This document shows positions 35,077 through 44,593 of a stretch of 64,000 nucleotides of DNA, piece after piece (the first letter of the stretch is position 1; every line of letters begins with the position of its first letter). The notes below the pieces were generated by a model. It did no database searches and was not told where the DNA came from. It saw nothing but the letters and a program-made list of their open reading frames with translations. The DNA is from Desulfovibrio sp. (GTDB lineage Bacteria > Desulfobacterota > Desulfovibrionia > Desulfovibrionales > Desulfovibrionaceae). A program made the position numbers and the translations under genes. Location: the NCBI GenBank assembly GCA_031272715.1, contig JAISTH010000029.1:31886-95885 (forward strand), written 5' to 3'.

Positions 35077-36111
35077 ATGGACATTCTCGAGACCCTCGAC
35101 GAACTCGTGGACGAGACCAGACGCCGCCTCTCGGACATCGCCGAGGAGCAGGCGCTGGAGGCGCTGCGCATCGACGTGCTGGGCCGCAAGGGCCGGCTCT
35201 CGGCCATCATGGGCCGGCTGGCCGAACTCGACCCGGCCGAGAGGCCGAAGGTGGGGGAGAAGGCCAACGCCGTGAAGCAGGCCTGCACCGACCTCATCGA
35301 GACGAGGCGGAAGGACATCGCCGCCCGCAAGGAGGAGGAGGGCCTCGCCCGCTTCGATCCGACGCTGCCGGGGCGCGCCCCGTGGCAGGGTTCCCTGCAC
35401 CCCACCACCTGCGTCATCGACCAGCTCTGCGGCGTCTTCGTCTCCATGGGCTTCAAGGCGGTCTCGGGACCCGAGGTGGAGCACGACTACTACAACTTCG
35501 AGGCCCTGAACATGCCCGCCGCCCATCCTGCGAGGGACATGCAGGACACGCTGTACATCACCCCGACGACGCTGCTGCGCACCCACACCTCCCCGGTGCA
35601 GATACGCTCCATGCTGGCGTCCCCGCCGCCCCTGGCGGTCATCGTGCCGGGCAAGGTGTACAGGAGGGACTCGGACCTGACCCACACCCCGATGTTCCAT
35701 CAGATAGAGGGACTCCTCGTGGGGGAAGGGGTGACGATGGCGCATTTGCGGGGCACCCTCACGACCTTCGTCCAGGCCGTCTTCGGCGCCGACACCCGCA
35801 TCCGCTTCCGTCCCAGCTTCTTCCCCTTCACGGAACCCTCCGCGGAGGTGGACATCTCCTGCAAGCTCTGCGGCGGGACGGGGAACTGCGACGGGGAGCC
35901 CTGCCGGGTGTGCAAGACCACGGGCTGGGTGGAGATACTGGGATGCGGCATGGTGGATCCCGCGGTCTTCGAGGCGGTGGACTACCCCGCGGACGTCACG
36001 GGCTTCGCCTTCGGCTTGGGGGTGGAGCGGGTGGCGATGCTCAAGTACGCCATCAACGATCTGCGGATGTTCTTCGAGAACGACAAGCGCTTTCTGGAGC
36101 AATTCCTATGA
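35077..36111 (+). CDS. pheS: Phenylalanyl-tRNA synthetase alpha subunit
   Basis: A 344-residue class II catalytic subunit of the (alpha-beta)2 enzyme. An N-terminal coiled coil is followed by [20 protein letters not shown], motif 2 [38 protein letters not shown] and motif 3 [15 protein letters not shown] cysteine-rich insertion ([19 protein letters not shown]) follows FTEPSAEVD and probably binds zinc; comparable insertions occur in delta-proteobacterial PheS. It starts nine bases after rplT and overlaps the following small gene at ATGA. Confidence 0.96.
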   Translation: MDILETLDELVDETRRRLSDIAEEQALEALRIDVLGRKGRLSAIMGRLAELDPAERPKVGEKANAVKQACTDLIETRRKDIAARKEEEGLARFDPTLPGRAPWQGSLHPTTCVIDQLCGVFVSMGFKAVSGPEVEHDYYNFEALNMPAAHPARDMQDTLYITPTTLLRTHTSPVQIRSMLASPPPLAVIVPGKVYRRDSDLTHTPMFHQIEGLLVGEGVTMAHLRGTLTTFVQAVFGADTRIRFRPSFFPFTEPSAEVDISCKLCGGTGNCDGEPCRVCKTTGWVEILGCGMVDPAVFEAVDYPADVTGFAFGLGVERVAMLKYAINDLRMFFENDKRFLEQFL

Positions 36112-36455
36112 TGTCCCCGAAAGTACTGCTCAGCGCGCTGCTGATCGCGTTCATGGCACTGCCCCCATGCGCCTCCTTCGCCGCCTCGGCGCTGTCGCCT
36201 CGACACACGGGCCTGGAACCCCTGAACCGCCGTTCCGCCCGGGAGACCATGGCGACGACGAAGCGGGATTCCGGAACCCAGGCCGAGAAGGGGCACACCG
36301 ACGCCTACGGCAACCGCGTGGAGAATCGTCCCCCGGAGGAGAAGGAGGCCAAGAGCCGTCCCTCTCCCGGCGCCTATGGCCAGTACGGGACCTCCCAATC
36401 CGCCCCTCCCCTGAGCATCCCCGACGACCAGCCTCCCGCCTGGAGCTTCCGCTGA
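36108..36455 (+). CDS. Small secreted proline-rich protein between pheS and pheT
   Basis: A 115-residue protein, merged in the ORF track with an unrelated upstream frame. ATG 36108 overlaps the pheS stop (a second ATG follows at 36111). The N terminus [19 protein letters not shown] with CASFA is a clear signal peptide. The mature part is hydrophilic and probably disordered ([20 protein letters not shown], ending PPAWSFR). No family recognised. Translation must be coupled to pheS, which is unusual because pheS and pheT normally sit directly together. Confidence 0.75.
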   Translation: MMSPKVLLSALLIAFMALPPCASFAASALSPRHTGLEPLNRRSARETMATTKRDSGTQAEKGHTDAYGNRVENRPPEEKEAKSRPSPGAYGQYGTSQSAPPLSIPDDQPPAWSFR

Positions 36456-36488
36456 CGGCGGCCCCCGGCCCCGCACAGGACTAGACAC

Positions 36489-38879
36489 ATGCTGCTCTCC
36501 CTTTCCTGGCTCCGCGATTTCACGCCCTATGAAGGCACCGCCGAGGCCCTCGGCGACAGGCTGACCATGCTCGGCCTGGAACTCGAGGACATCCGCCGGC
36601 CCTATGCGGGCATCTCCTCCATCGTCGTGGGGCATGTGGTCGCCTGCGAGGCCCATCCCGACTCCGATCACCTGCATCTGTGCCAGGTGGACGCCGCGCA
36701 GGGGGAACTGCTCCCCATCGTCTGCGGCGCCCCCAACGTGGCCGCCGGGCAGAAGGTCGCGGTGGCTCTTGTCGGCACGAAGCTGCCCGACGGCACGGTC
36801 ATCAAGAAGGCCAAGCTCAGGGGCAGCCCCTCCCACGGGATGATCTGCTCCGAACGGGAGCTTGCGCTCTCGGAGGGGCACGGCGGCATCCTCGTGCTGC
36901 CGGAGGGTTTCGTTCCCGGGGCGCGGCTGGTGGACTGCCTGAAGCTCGACGAGGAGATACTGGACATCTCCGTCACGCCCAACCGGGCGGACTGCCTCTC
37001 GGTGCTGGGATTGGCGAGGGAGACCGCCCTCGCCTTCGGCCTGCCCCTGACCCCGCCCGCCGTCCCGGCCATCGAGGAGACGGAGGGTCCGCTGCCCGCC
37101 ATCCACATCGCCGATCCCGAGCTTTGCGGCCTCTATTCCGGCAGGGTCGTCGCCGACATCACCGTCGCCCCCTCCCCCATGGAAGTGAGATTCCGGCTGA
37201 ACGCCCATGGGGTCCGCCCCATATCCAACATCGTGGACGTCACCAACTGGATTCTGCTTGAGTGCGGCCAGCCCCTCCACTCCTTCGATCTCGGCAGGAT
37301 CAGGGGGGACAGGATCGAGGTCCGCCGCGCCCGGCCCGGGGAGACCTGCGTCACGTTGGACGGGCAGGAGCGTCGTCTCGATCCCGAGGATCTGTGCATC
37401 TGCGACGCGGAGCGGATCGTGGGGCTGGCGGGGGTCATGGGGGGGCAGAACACGGAGATCGTCCAGGAGAGCCGCGCCGTGTTCCTGGAGAGCGCCGTCT
37501 TCAAGCCGGAGTCCATCCGCAGGACGTCCCGGCGTCTCGGGCTTTCCTCCGAGGCCTCCTACCGCTTCGAGCGGGGCGTGGACCAGGAGCGGACCATGCT
37601 TTCACTGGACCGTGCCTGCGCCATGATGGTCTCTCTGAGTCCCGGGGCCGTGTGCCGCGGACTAGCCGTCGCCCAGCCCGGACCTTTCGTTCCGGCGAGG
37701 ATGGCCTTCAGGCCCGCGAGGGTGGGGGCGCTGCTCGGGGTGTCCATCGAGGAATCCTTCATGGAGAAGGTGCTGCAAGGCACCGGATGCGCCGTGGACC
37801 GGTCCGACCCGGTCGCGTGGAGCGTCCTGCAGCCGAGCTGGCGTCCGGATCTGACCCGGGAGGCCGATCTGGTCGAAGAGGTCGCCCGGTTCCACGGCAT
37901 GGACACCATCCCCCCGGCCGGGCCTCCCGTCGTCGGGACGTCGGTCGAGCCGGGCCGACACGACTTCTGGGCCATGATCAAGCGCTGGGGGGCCGGCATC
38001 GGCCTCAACGAGGTGGTCAACTACAGCTTCGTCGGCCATGCCGACCTCGACCACCTGGGCCTGCCCAGGGAAGGCCGCATCAGCGTCCTCAACCCCCTTT
38101 CGGCGGAACAGGACGCATTGCGCACCGTCCTCGCCCCGGGGCTGCTCAACACGCTGCGCCACAATCTTGCCCAGGGGGCGACGGGGCTGCGCGTCTTCGA
38201 ACTGGCCAACGTGTTCGCCCCGGACGACCGGGACGTCTCGGAGAGGGCCACGGGGGTCCGGGAGACGGGCACCCTGGGACTGCTCCTCTACGGCAGCCGC
38301 CACGACGCCTTCTGGCCCCATCCGGCGGCGGACATGGACTACGCGGACGCAAGGGGGCTCGTGGAGCACCTGATCGCGACCCTGCACCTTCCCGCACCGG
38401 TCTTCAAGGCCGCGGACGGACATCCCTACCTTCTGCCTTGCGTGACCGTGGTCTGCGGGGACAGGGAGATCGGCCACGCGGGCAGGGTGAAGCCCGCCCT
38501 TGCCGACCCCTTCCACGCCCGCAAGGACGTCTGGATCGTCGAACTGAATCTCGACACGCTCCGGGAGGAGCACGCCAAGGCGACCATCGTCTTCCGTCCG
38601 CTTCCGGGCTTCCCTCCCGTGCGCCGCGACATCACCCTCGTCTGCACCCCCGACGTCCAGGCCGGACGGATCGAGGCGCATCTCGCGTCCCTCTCCCTGC
38701 CGCTCCTTGCGGAAACCGCCCTGCTGGACGTTTACGAGCCGGCGGGCGGCCCGGAACGGCACCTGACCTTCAGACTCACCTTCCGCCACCCCGACCGCAC
38801 CTTGAAGGACGCCGAGGTGGACAGACTGCGCGAGGAGGTTGCGCAATCCCTCGCGAAGCTGCCCGGCGTGCATCTGTAG
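36489..38879 (+). CDS. pheT: Phenylalanyl-tRNA synthetase beta subunit
   Basis: A 796-residue partner of PheS. It contains the N-terminal tRNA-binding EMAP-like domain (VVGHVVACEAHPDSDHLHLC), the B3/B4 editing domain (SVTPNRADCLSVLGLARE), B5, the catalytic-like core (PSWRPDLTREADLVEEVARF) and the C-terminal FDX-ACB anticodon-binding domain (PLPGFPPVRRDITLVC). The length is normal. It lies 33 bases after the small secreted-protein gene and 21 bases before the MerR-type gene. Confidence 0.96.
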   Translation: MLLSLSWLRDFTPYEGTAEALGDRLTMLGLELEDIRRPYAGISSIVVGHVVACEAHPDSDHLHLCQVDAAQGELLPIVCGAPNVAAGQKVAVALVGTKLPDGTVIKKAKLRGSPSHGMICSERELALSEGHGGILVLPEGFVPGARLVDCLKLDEEILDISVTPNRADCLSVLGLARETALAFGLPLTPPAVPAIEETEGPLPAIHIADPELCGLYSGRVVADITVAPSPMEVRFRLNAHGVRPISNIVDVTNWILLECGQPLHSFDLGRIRGDRIEVRRARPGETCVTLDGQERRLDPEDLCICDAERIVGLAGVMGGQNTEIVQESRAVFLESAVFKPESIRRTSRRLGLSSEASYRFERGVDQERTMLSLDRACAMMVSLSPGAVCRGLAVAQPGPFVPARMAFRPARVGALLGVSIEESFMEKVLQGTGCAVDRSDPVAWSVLQPSWRPDLTREADLVEEVARFHGMDTIPPAGPPVVGTSVEPGRHDFWAMIKRWGAGIGLNEVVNYSFVGHADLDHLGLPREGRISVLNPLSAEQDALRTVLAPGLLNTLRHNLAQGATGLRVFELANVFAPDDRDVSERATGVRETGTLGLLLYGSRHDAFWPHPAADMDYADARGLVEHLIATLHLPAPVFKAADGHPYLLPCVTVVCGDREIGHAGRVKPALADPFHARKDVWIVELNLDTLREEHAKATIVFRPLPGFPPVRRDITLVCTPDVQAGRIEAHLASLSLPLLAETALLDVYEPAGGPERHLTFRLTFRHPDRTLKDAEVDRLREEVAQSLAKLPGVHL

Positions 38880-38900
38880 TCCGCGCTCGGAGGGTGGCCC

Positions 38901-39257
38901 ATGGAGGAGAAGAAAAAGACCTACCGCATCAGCGAGGCCGCGGAACTGCTCCAGATTCCCGACACGAGCCTGCGGTTCTGGGAGACCGAGTTCAACAACC
39001 TCTGCCCCGCCCGCACCAGTTCCGGGCAGAGGATTTACACCGACGAGGATCTGGCGGTCGCCAGGAACATCCACCACCTGCTCCACGAGCGGGGTCTGAC
39101 CATCGCCGGAGCCCGGCGCATCCTGGAAGGCCAGGCCCGGGAGGATCCCGACGGGGAGGAGGAGGTCGTCCCGATCGCCGATCCGAAGTTCATGCAAATG
39201 CTGCAGGACGAACTCATCGACCTGCGGCGACTGCTCGCCTTCGAGCAGCCCCAGTGA
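38901..39257 (+). CDS. MerR-family transcriptional regulator
   Basis: A 118-residue regulator with an N-terminal winged-helix MerR domain (KKTYRISEAAELLQIPDTSL, RFWETEFNNL, RIYTDEDLAVARNIHHLL). A short acidic linker and a C-terminal dimerisation helix follow. There are no effector-binding cysteines or a ligand domain, so it is of the minimal HTH type often found directly after pheT in delta-proteobacteria. GGAGGG precedes the ATG. Target genes unknown. Confidence 0.9.
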   Translation: MEEKKKTYRISEAAELLQIPDTSLRFWETEFNNLCPARTSSGQRIYTDEDLAVARNIHHLLHERGLTIAGARRILEGQAREDPDGEEEVVPIADPKFMQMLQDELIDLRRLLAFEQPQ

Positions 39258-39378
39258 CACCCCGCGTCGCTCTCCTCCGCGTCCGCCGCGGGATTCCCCT
39301 GTCCGGGGGCGTCCGGCCGGGAAGAGGAAGGACGCCCGGACCCGCTGGAACGCGCTTCCGGCCTGATGGAGCCGCCCC

Positions 39379-40089
39379 ATGATCCTCGCCCCCTCCCTTC
39401 TCGGAGCCGACCTCGCCGATCCCGGAGGGGAGATCGCCGCCGTCGAGGCCGCAGGCGCCAAATGGCTCCATCTGGACGTCATGGACGGCGACTTCGTCCC
39501 GAACATCACCTTCGGCCCCCCCGTGATCAAGGCCCTGCGTTCCCGCACGCGCCTGTTCCTCGACGTCCACCTGATGATCATGAACCCCTCCCGGCATCTG
39601 GAGGCCTTCAGGGACGCGGGGGCCGACATGCTGACCATCCATCTCGAGACCGACTCGCACCCCCAGCGGACCCTCGCCGAGATACGCCGTCTCGGCATGA
39701 AGGCCGGAATCGGCCTCAATCCAGGCACTCCCCTGCATGCGCTGGAATGGCTGATCGACGACATGGACATGCTCCTGATCATGGGGGTCAACCCGGGCTT
39801 CTGCGGCCAGTCGTTCCTGCCGGGGACCATGACGAAAGTGGTCGCCGCGCGGGCCATGATGTCCGGCAAGGGGAACCCCGCCGCCCTCCTGCAGGTGGAC
39901 GGGGGCGTGACCCCCGACAACGCGAGGCGTCTCGTCCTGGCAGGCGCGGACGTGCTTGTCTCGGGATCCGCCTTCTTCGCCATCAAACCTTACGACGAGG
40001 CCCTCGCCACCTTCCTGCGGACGGTGGCGGACCTGCCCCCCACGCCGGCCGAAGAGGCCGCCGCGGACTGGCCCGTCAAAGCATCCTGA
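39379..40089 (+). CDS. rpe: Ribulose-phosphate 3-epimerase
   Basis: A 236-residue TIM-barrel enzyme interconverting ribulose 5-phosphate and xylulose 5-phosphate. Catalytic and metal elements are visible in WLHLDVMDGDFVPNITFGP, FLDVHLMIMNPSRHLEA, LIMGVNPGFCGQSFLP and LQVDGGVTPDNARRLVLAGA. The C-terminal end is about 15 residues longer than usual. It lies 18 bases upstream of tkt, forming a non-oxidative pentose phosphate unit with pgk further on. Confidence 0.95.
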   Translation: MILAPSLLGADLADPGGEIAAVEAAGAKWLHLDVMDGDFVPNITFGPPVIKALRSRTRLFLDVHLMIMNPSRHLEAFRDAGADMLTIHLETDSHPQRTLAEIRRLGMKAGIGLNPGTPLHALEWLIDDMDMLLIMGVNPGFCGQSFLPGTMTKVVAARAMMSGKGNPAALLQVDGGVTPDNARRLVLAGADVLVSGSAFFAIKPYDEALATFLRTVADLPPTPAEEAAADWPVKAS

Positions 40090-40107
40090 AATCCGGGGGA
40101 CATGCCC

Positions 40108-42117
40108 ATGCCGACATCCTCCAGACAGTGCGCCAACGCCCTGCGCATCCTGGCCATCGACGCCATATACAAGGCGAACTCCGGCCATCCCGGCGCTCCC
40201 CTCGGCATGGCCGACATGGCCGAGGTCCTCTGGCGAAAGCACCTCAAGCACAATCCGTCGAATCCCGAATGGCCCGACAGGGATCGGTTCGTCCTTTCCA
40301 ACGGCCACGGGTCCATGCTGCTGTACGGACTCCTCCATCTCACGGGCTACGACCTCTCCATGGAGGAACTGCGCAACTTCCGCCAGTGGGGGTCGAAGAC
40401 CCCGGGCCATCCCGAGCGGGATCTCTGCCCCGGCGTGGAGATGACCACCGGCCCCCTGGGGCAGGGCCTCGCCGCCGCCGTGGGCATGGCCCTTGCCGAA
40501 CGCATGATGGCGACGGAATTCAACACCCGGGAACGGGTCGTCGTCGACCACCGCACCTACGTTTTCTGCGGGGACGGATGCCTCATGGAGGGGGTCTCCC
40601 ACGAGGCGTGCTCCCTTGCCGGCACCTGGGGACTGGGCAAGCTCATCGTCCTCTACGATGCCAACGGCATCACCATCGACGGCGACATCGACGGATGGTA
40701 CGACGAGGACGTCGCCGGACGCTTCGCCGCCTATCACTGGCAGGTCCTGGGCCCCGTCGACGGGCACGATGCGGAGGCCGTCTCCCGGGCCATCGACGAG
40801 GCCAAGGCCGACCTCACCCGTCCGAGCCTGATCATCTGCCGCACCCACATCGGCTTCGGCTCGCCGCTGGCGGGCTCGGCCGCGTGCCACGGCTCCCCTC
40901 TCAGCGGCGAGCAGATCAAGGCCACCCGGGAGAATCTCGACTGGCCCTGGCCCCCCTTCGAGGTTCCCGACGACGTGCGGGCGGCATGGGACGCCCGGGA
41001 AGCCGGGAAGGCCGCGGAGGCGGCATGGCAGGCGGTCTTCTCCGACTACGGGCGGCTCTTTCCGGAGAAGGCCGAAGCGTTCCGGCGCCACGTTTCGGGG
41101 AACTTGCCCCGGGACTGGCCCGCGATCGCCGACGCGATCGTGCGGGGGGCGCTGGCGTCCGGGAAGGACATGGCCACGCGCAAGGCGTCCCAGTGGGTGC
41201 TGGAGCGCATCGTCCCGGCCCTTCCGGAACTCATGGGAGGCTCCGCCGACCTGACCGGCTCCGTGGGCACGGCCGTGGGCACATCCAGGACCATCGACCC
41301 CAAGGCCGGCACGGGCAACCACATCCACTACGGCGTGCGGGAATTCGGGATGTGCGCCATCATGATGGGACTCGCCCTGCACGGGGGCTTCATCCCCTAC
41401 GGCGGCACCTTCCTCTCCTTTTCGGACCAGGGGAGGAACGCCCTGCGCCTCGCCGCCCTCATGGGCCTGCGCTGCATCTGGCTCTTCTCCCACGACTCCA
41501 TCGGCGTCGGCGAGGACGGACCCACCCACCAGCCCGTGGAACAGCTCGCCGGACTCCGGGCCATCCCGAACCTCGACGTCTGGCGCCCCTGCGACCTCGT
41601 CGAGACGGCCGTCGCCTGGCGCCGCGCCCTGGAGGCCGAGAACATGCCCTCGGTCCTCTCCCTGTCGCGCCAGACGCTGCCCCACTTCCTGCACACCCCG
41701 GAACAGGTGGAGGAGATCGCCAGAGGGGGCTACGTCCTGCTGGACTGCGAGGGCGAACCGGAGATCATCCTCATGGCCACCGGATCCGAAGTCCATCTCG
41801 TCACCGAGGTCTGGAAGCGGCTGACGGCCATGGGGCGGCGGGCCCGGGTCCTCTCCCTCCCGTGTCTCGAGCGTTTCGAGGCGCAGGACGACGCCTACCG
41901 GCAGGCGATACTGCCGGATTCGGTGCGGACGCGCCTTGCGGTGGAGGCGGGGCATCCCGACATCTGGCACAAGTACGTGGGCCTCGACGGCGCCGTGATC
42001 GGGATGACGCGCTTCGGCGCCTCCGCCCCCGCCCGGGTTCTCGAGGAGCGCTTCTCCTTCACGGTGGAGGCCGTCCTCTCGGCCGCACTGGACCTTCTGC
42101 ACGGGCGCGACGGTTGA
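40108..42117 (+). CDS. tkt: Transketolase
   Basis: A 669-residue thiamine diphosphate enzyme transferring two-carbon units between sugar phosphates. N-terminal half: AIYKANSGHPGAPLGMADMA, TTGPLGQGLAAAVGMA and the cofactor-binding GDGCLMEGVSHEA. Second half: FGMCAIMMGLALHGGFIPYG, HDSIGVGEDGPTHQPVEQLA and the transketolase C-terminal domain. Two ATGs are possible; 40108 has GGGGGA at better spacing than 40102. It is co-directional with rpe and pgk, so the three may be co-transcribed. Confidence 0.96.
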   Translation: MPTSSRQCANALRILAIDAIYKANSGHPGAPLGMADMAEVLWRKHLKHNPSNPEWPDRDRFVLSNGHGSMLLYGLLHLTGYDLSMEELRNFRQWGSKTPGHPERDLCPGVEMTTGPLGQGLAAAVGMALAERMMATEFNTRERVVVDHRTYVFCGDGCLMEGVSHEACSLAGTWGLGKLIVLYDANGITIDGDIDGWYDEDVAGRFAAYHWQVLGPVDGHDAEAVSRAIDEAKADLTRPSLIICRTHIGFGSPLAGSAACHGSPLSGEQIKATRENLDWPWPPFEVPDDVRAAWDAREAGKAAEAAWQAVFSDYGRLFPEKAEAFRRHVSGNLPRDWPAIADAIVRGALASGKDMATRKASQWVLERIVPALPELMGGSADLTGSVGTAVGTSRTIDPKAGTGNHIHYGVREFGMCAIMMGLALHGGFIPYGGTFLSFSDQGRNALRLAALMGLRCIWLFSHDSIGVGEDGPTHQPVEQLAGLRAIPNLDVWRPCDLVETAVAWRRALEAENMPSVLSLSRQTLPHFLHTPEQVEEIARGGYVLLDCEGEPEIILMATGSEVHLVTEVWKRLTAMGRRARVLSLPCLERFEAQDDAYRQAILPDSVRTRLAVEAGHPDIWHKYVGLDGAVIGMTRFGASAPARVLEERFSFTVEAVLSAALDLLHGRDG

Positions 42118-42166
42118 TCCCGACATCGCCCCGACACCAACGCATCGCAACCGGAGGAAGACGAAC

Positions 42167-43336
42167 ATGCCCATCAAGCTCATGAAGGACTGCGATCTCG
42201 CCGGAAAGACCGTCGTGATCCGCCAGGATCTCAACGTCCCCATGAAGGACGGCGCCATCACCAACGACAAGCGCATCCGCGCCGCCGCCCCCACCATCAT
42301 CCAGGCCCTGGACAAGGGCGCGGGCGTCATCGTCCTCTCCCATCTCGGCCGCCCCACCGAGGGACAGTACGAGGAGGCCTTCTCCCTGAAGCCGGTGGCG
42401 GAGCGACTCTCCACCCTGCTGAAACGGCCCGTGGCCCTCGTGAAGACCCTGGAGGAGGCCAAGGCCGCCCCCGGGGAGTGCGTGCTGCTGGAGAACATCC
42501 GCTTCTGCAAGGGGGAGAAGAAGAACGATCCCGATCTCGCCCAGCGTCTCGCCGACCTGGGGGACGTCTACGTCATGGACGCCTTCGGCGCCGCCCACAG
42601 GGCCCACTCCTCGACGGAAGGGGCCATCCGCAAGGCCAAGGTCGCCTGCGCGGGCCCGCTCATGGCGGCGGAACTCGACGCCTTCGCCAAGGTGCTGGAC
42701 GCCCCGGCCCGCCCCCTCGCGGCCGTGATCGGCGGCTCCAAGGTCTCCACCAAACTGGGCCTGCTGGAGAATCTCCTGGCCAAGGTGGACATCCTGATCA
42801 TCGGCGGCGGCATCGCCAACACCTTCCTCGCCGCGGCGGGCCACGCCGTGGGGACCTCCCTCCAGGAGGCCGACCTGATCCCCGAGGCCAGGAAGATCAT
42901 GGACGAGGCCAAGCGCCTGAACAAGTCGCTCCCGCTGCCCCTGGACGTGGTGGTGGCGAAGGAACTCGCCCCCGGCCAGCACCCGACGATCTGCGGCATC
43001 GACGCCGTCCCCGCCGACGCCATGATCCTCGACATCGGGCCCAAGACCGTCGCCCTCTACACCGATCTCCTGAACACGGCCAAGACCGTGGTGTGGAACG
43101 GTCCCGTGGGGGCCTTCGAGACCGATCCCTTCGGAGCCGGCACCAAGGCCCTCGCCCAGGCCCTCGCGGCCTCGAAGGCCTTCGTGGTCGTGGGTGGAGG
43201 GGATTCCGTGGCGGCCGTGGAGGGCTACGGCCTCGCCGACGCCATGGGGTACATCTCCACGGGAGGCGGCGCCTCACTGGAACTGCTGGAAGGCAAGGTC
43301 CTCCCCTCGGTGGCCGCTCTCGAGGCCAGGGGATAG
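42167..43336 (+). CDS. pgk: Phosphoglycerate kinase
   Basis: A 389-residue glycolytic kinase. The N-domain starts with KTVVIRQDLNVPMKDGAITN and includes VIVLSHLGRPTEGQYE; the nucleotide-binding C-domain has ILDIGPKTVALYTDLL, WNGPVGAFETDPFG and VVGGGDSVAAVEGYG. GGAGGAAG lies ten bases before the ATG. A strong terminator follows, closing the rpe-tkt-pgk group. Confidence 0.97.
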   Translation: MPIKLMKDCDLAGKTVVIRQDLNVPMKDGAITNDKRIRAAAPTIIQALDKGAGVIVLSHLGRPTEGQYEEAFSLKPVAERLSTLLKRPVALVKTLEEAKAAPGECVLLENIRFCKGEKKNDPDLAQRLADLGDVYVMDAFGAAHRAHSSTEGAIRKAKVACAGPLMAAELDAFAKVLDAPARPLAAVIGGSKVSTKLGLLENLLAKVDILIIGGGIANTFLAAAGHAVGTSLQEADLIPEARKIMDEAKRLNKSLPLPLDVVVAKELAPGQHPTICGIDAVPADAMILDIGPKTVALYTDLLNTAKTVVWNGPVGAFETDPFGAGTKALAQALAASKAFVVVGGGDSVAAVEGYGLADAMGYISTGGGASLELLEGKVLPSVAALEARG

Positions 43337-43355
43337 CAGCCCTCGTCCCTTTGCC

Positions 43356-43392
43356 GCGGGACGCGTCCCAAGGACGCGTCCCGCACGTTTTT
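43356..43392 (+). terminator. Intrinsic terminator after pgk
   Basis: GCGGGACGCGTCC and GGACGCGTCCCGC form a perfect 13-base stem with a three-base loop, followed by ACG and TTTTT. Confidence 0.9.
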
Positions 43393-43425
43393 CGGAAGGG
43401 GAGACGGAGGCGCCGTACAAGCCAC

Positions 43426-43455
43426 TTGCGGCAGCGGCCCTCCGTATGGCATAGT
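43426..43455 (+). promoter_or_regulatory. Promoter of the methyltransferase gene
   Basis: TTGCGG and CATAGT with an 18-base spacer, just after the pgk terminator. The start at about 43462 would leave a short leader of 28 bases before the GTG at 43490. Confidence 0.45.
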
Positions 43456-43489
43456 TGGCTCCCCCGGCATGCACCACGGAGGCAGCAGC

Positions 43490-44260
43490 GTGCGGCGCTT
43501 CTATCAGGAAAGTTGGCAAGGCATCCCCTTCACCTCCTTTTCCCACATATCCTTCTTCCACCTTGCCGAACCCCGCTTCTACGCGGTCTTCTACGAGGAA
43601 CTCTTCCGTCGCTACCAGCACTGGGACGACCTGCCCGCGGTATGGCGCGCCAACAAGACCAAGGACGCCAAATGGCTCGCGGAACGGCTGCAGCGACGCA
43701 TAGACGCCCTGCCGGAACCTCCGGACCGGCCGGTGCGGGTGCTCTCCATCGGCAGCGGCGTGGGCTTCATGGAGAAGGTCCTGCTGGACGTCTTCCCGGG
43801 CATCGAGATGCACGTCAACGAGCCCAGCACGGTGGGGATGAAGTGGCTTCGGGCCTTCATCCCGCCGGAGCGCATCTACATAGGCTTCGCGCCGGTGTGC
43901 CTGCCTCCCGACGTGCAGTACGACATGATCTACCTCTCCACGGTGGACTACGGCATCCCCACCAGGGAACTGACGCGCCTGTTCCGGGAGCTTCGGGCCC
44001 AGCTCGCCCCCGGTGGGGAGATCGTCTGCCTCTCCGCCTCGCTGCTGGAGGAGGATTCCTTCGTGGGGGGCTTCGTCAACGCTATCAAGATCTTCATCAG
44101 GGGAATCCTGCATTTCTGCGGCATACGGCGCCAGCAGTTCTGGGGATGGCGGCGCACGAGGGCGGAGTACGTGCGGCTCTTCCAGCAGGCGGGACTGAAG
44201 GAGATCACGGACGGCTACCTGGACGACGGTTTCGACACCTACTGGATCCGGGGCGAGTAG
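43490..44260 (+). CDS. SAM-dependent methyltransferase-like protein
   Basis: A 256-residue protein with a class I methyltransferase core: motif I VRVLSIGSGVGFMEKVLLD near residue 83, acidic strand HVNEPST, and a later YDMIYLSTVDYGIP and LAPGGEIVCLSAS. The track start (43469) was replaced by GTG 43490, because GGAGG is placed exactly seven bases before it. The C-terminal part has a short hydrophobic helix (FVNAIKIFIRGILHF). The substrate cannot be inferred; neighbours give no clue. Confidence 0.8.
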   Translation: MRRFYQESWQGIPFTSFSHISFFHLAEPRFYAVFYEELFRRYQHWDDLPAVWRANKTKDAKWLAERLQRRIDALPEPPDRPVRVLSIGSGVGFMEKVLLDVFPGIEMHVNEPSTVGMKWLRAFIPPERIYIGFAPVCLPPDVQYDMIYLSTVDYGIPTRELTRLFRELRAQLAPGGEIVCLSASLLEEDSFVGGFVNAIKIFIRGILHFCGIRRQQFWGWRRTRAEYVRLFQQAGLKEITDGYLDDGFDTYWIRGE

Positions 44261-44593
44261 CGGGCGCGTCGGCGTCCCGGATAGCCGCGGCGCCCGGGGC
44301 CGTCACGGGCGGGAGACGGGCGGAAGCGGGAGGCGGCGACGCCCTCCGGCATGGGGCGCATCGCCCATCCCTTGCCCGAGTCCCTGTCTTGCCGCACGCC
44401 CCGGCCGTGGGACTTGACGATCCGGAGCGCCGGCCGTTCAGATGCGCACGTGCCCGTTTTGCCCGGCTCACTTCCATGCATGTTTCCAGCCTGTCACACA
44501 CTGCGTTCCGCTCTATCAGCACATTGCACCAGCTGAATCTTCTTGAAATCCTCAAATGCAGATGGCGTCTTTTGAAAACAAGGAGTCGTGGCC
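44261..44593. other. Transition from chromosome to AT-rich island
   Basis: About 330 bases without a supported gene. The sequence changes from GC-rich to AT-rich near 44480, which I take as the left edge of the accessory island. No terminator or direct repeat was identified. Confidence 0.35.

Noticed and set aside
39214-42510. 1098-residue minus-strand ORF
   Set aside because: Shadow of rpe, tkt and pgk.
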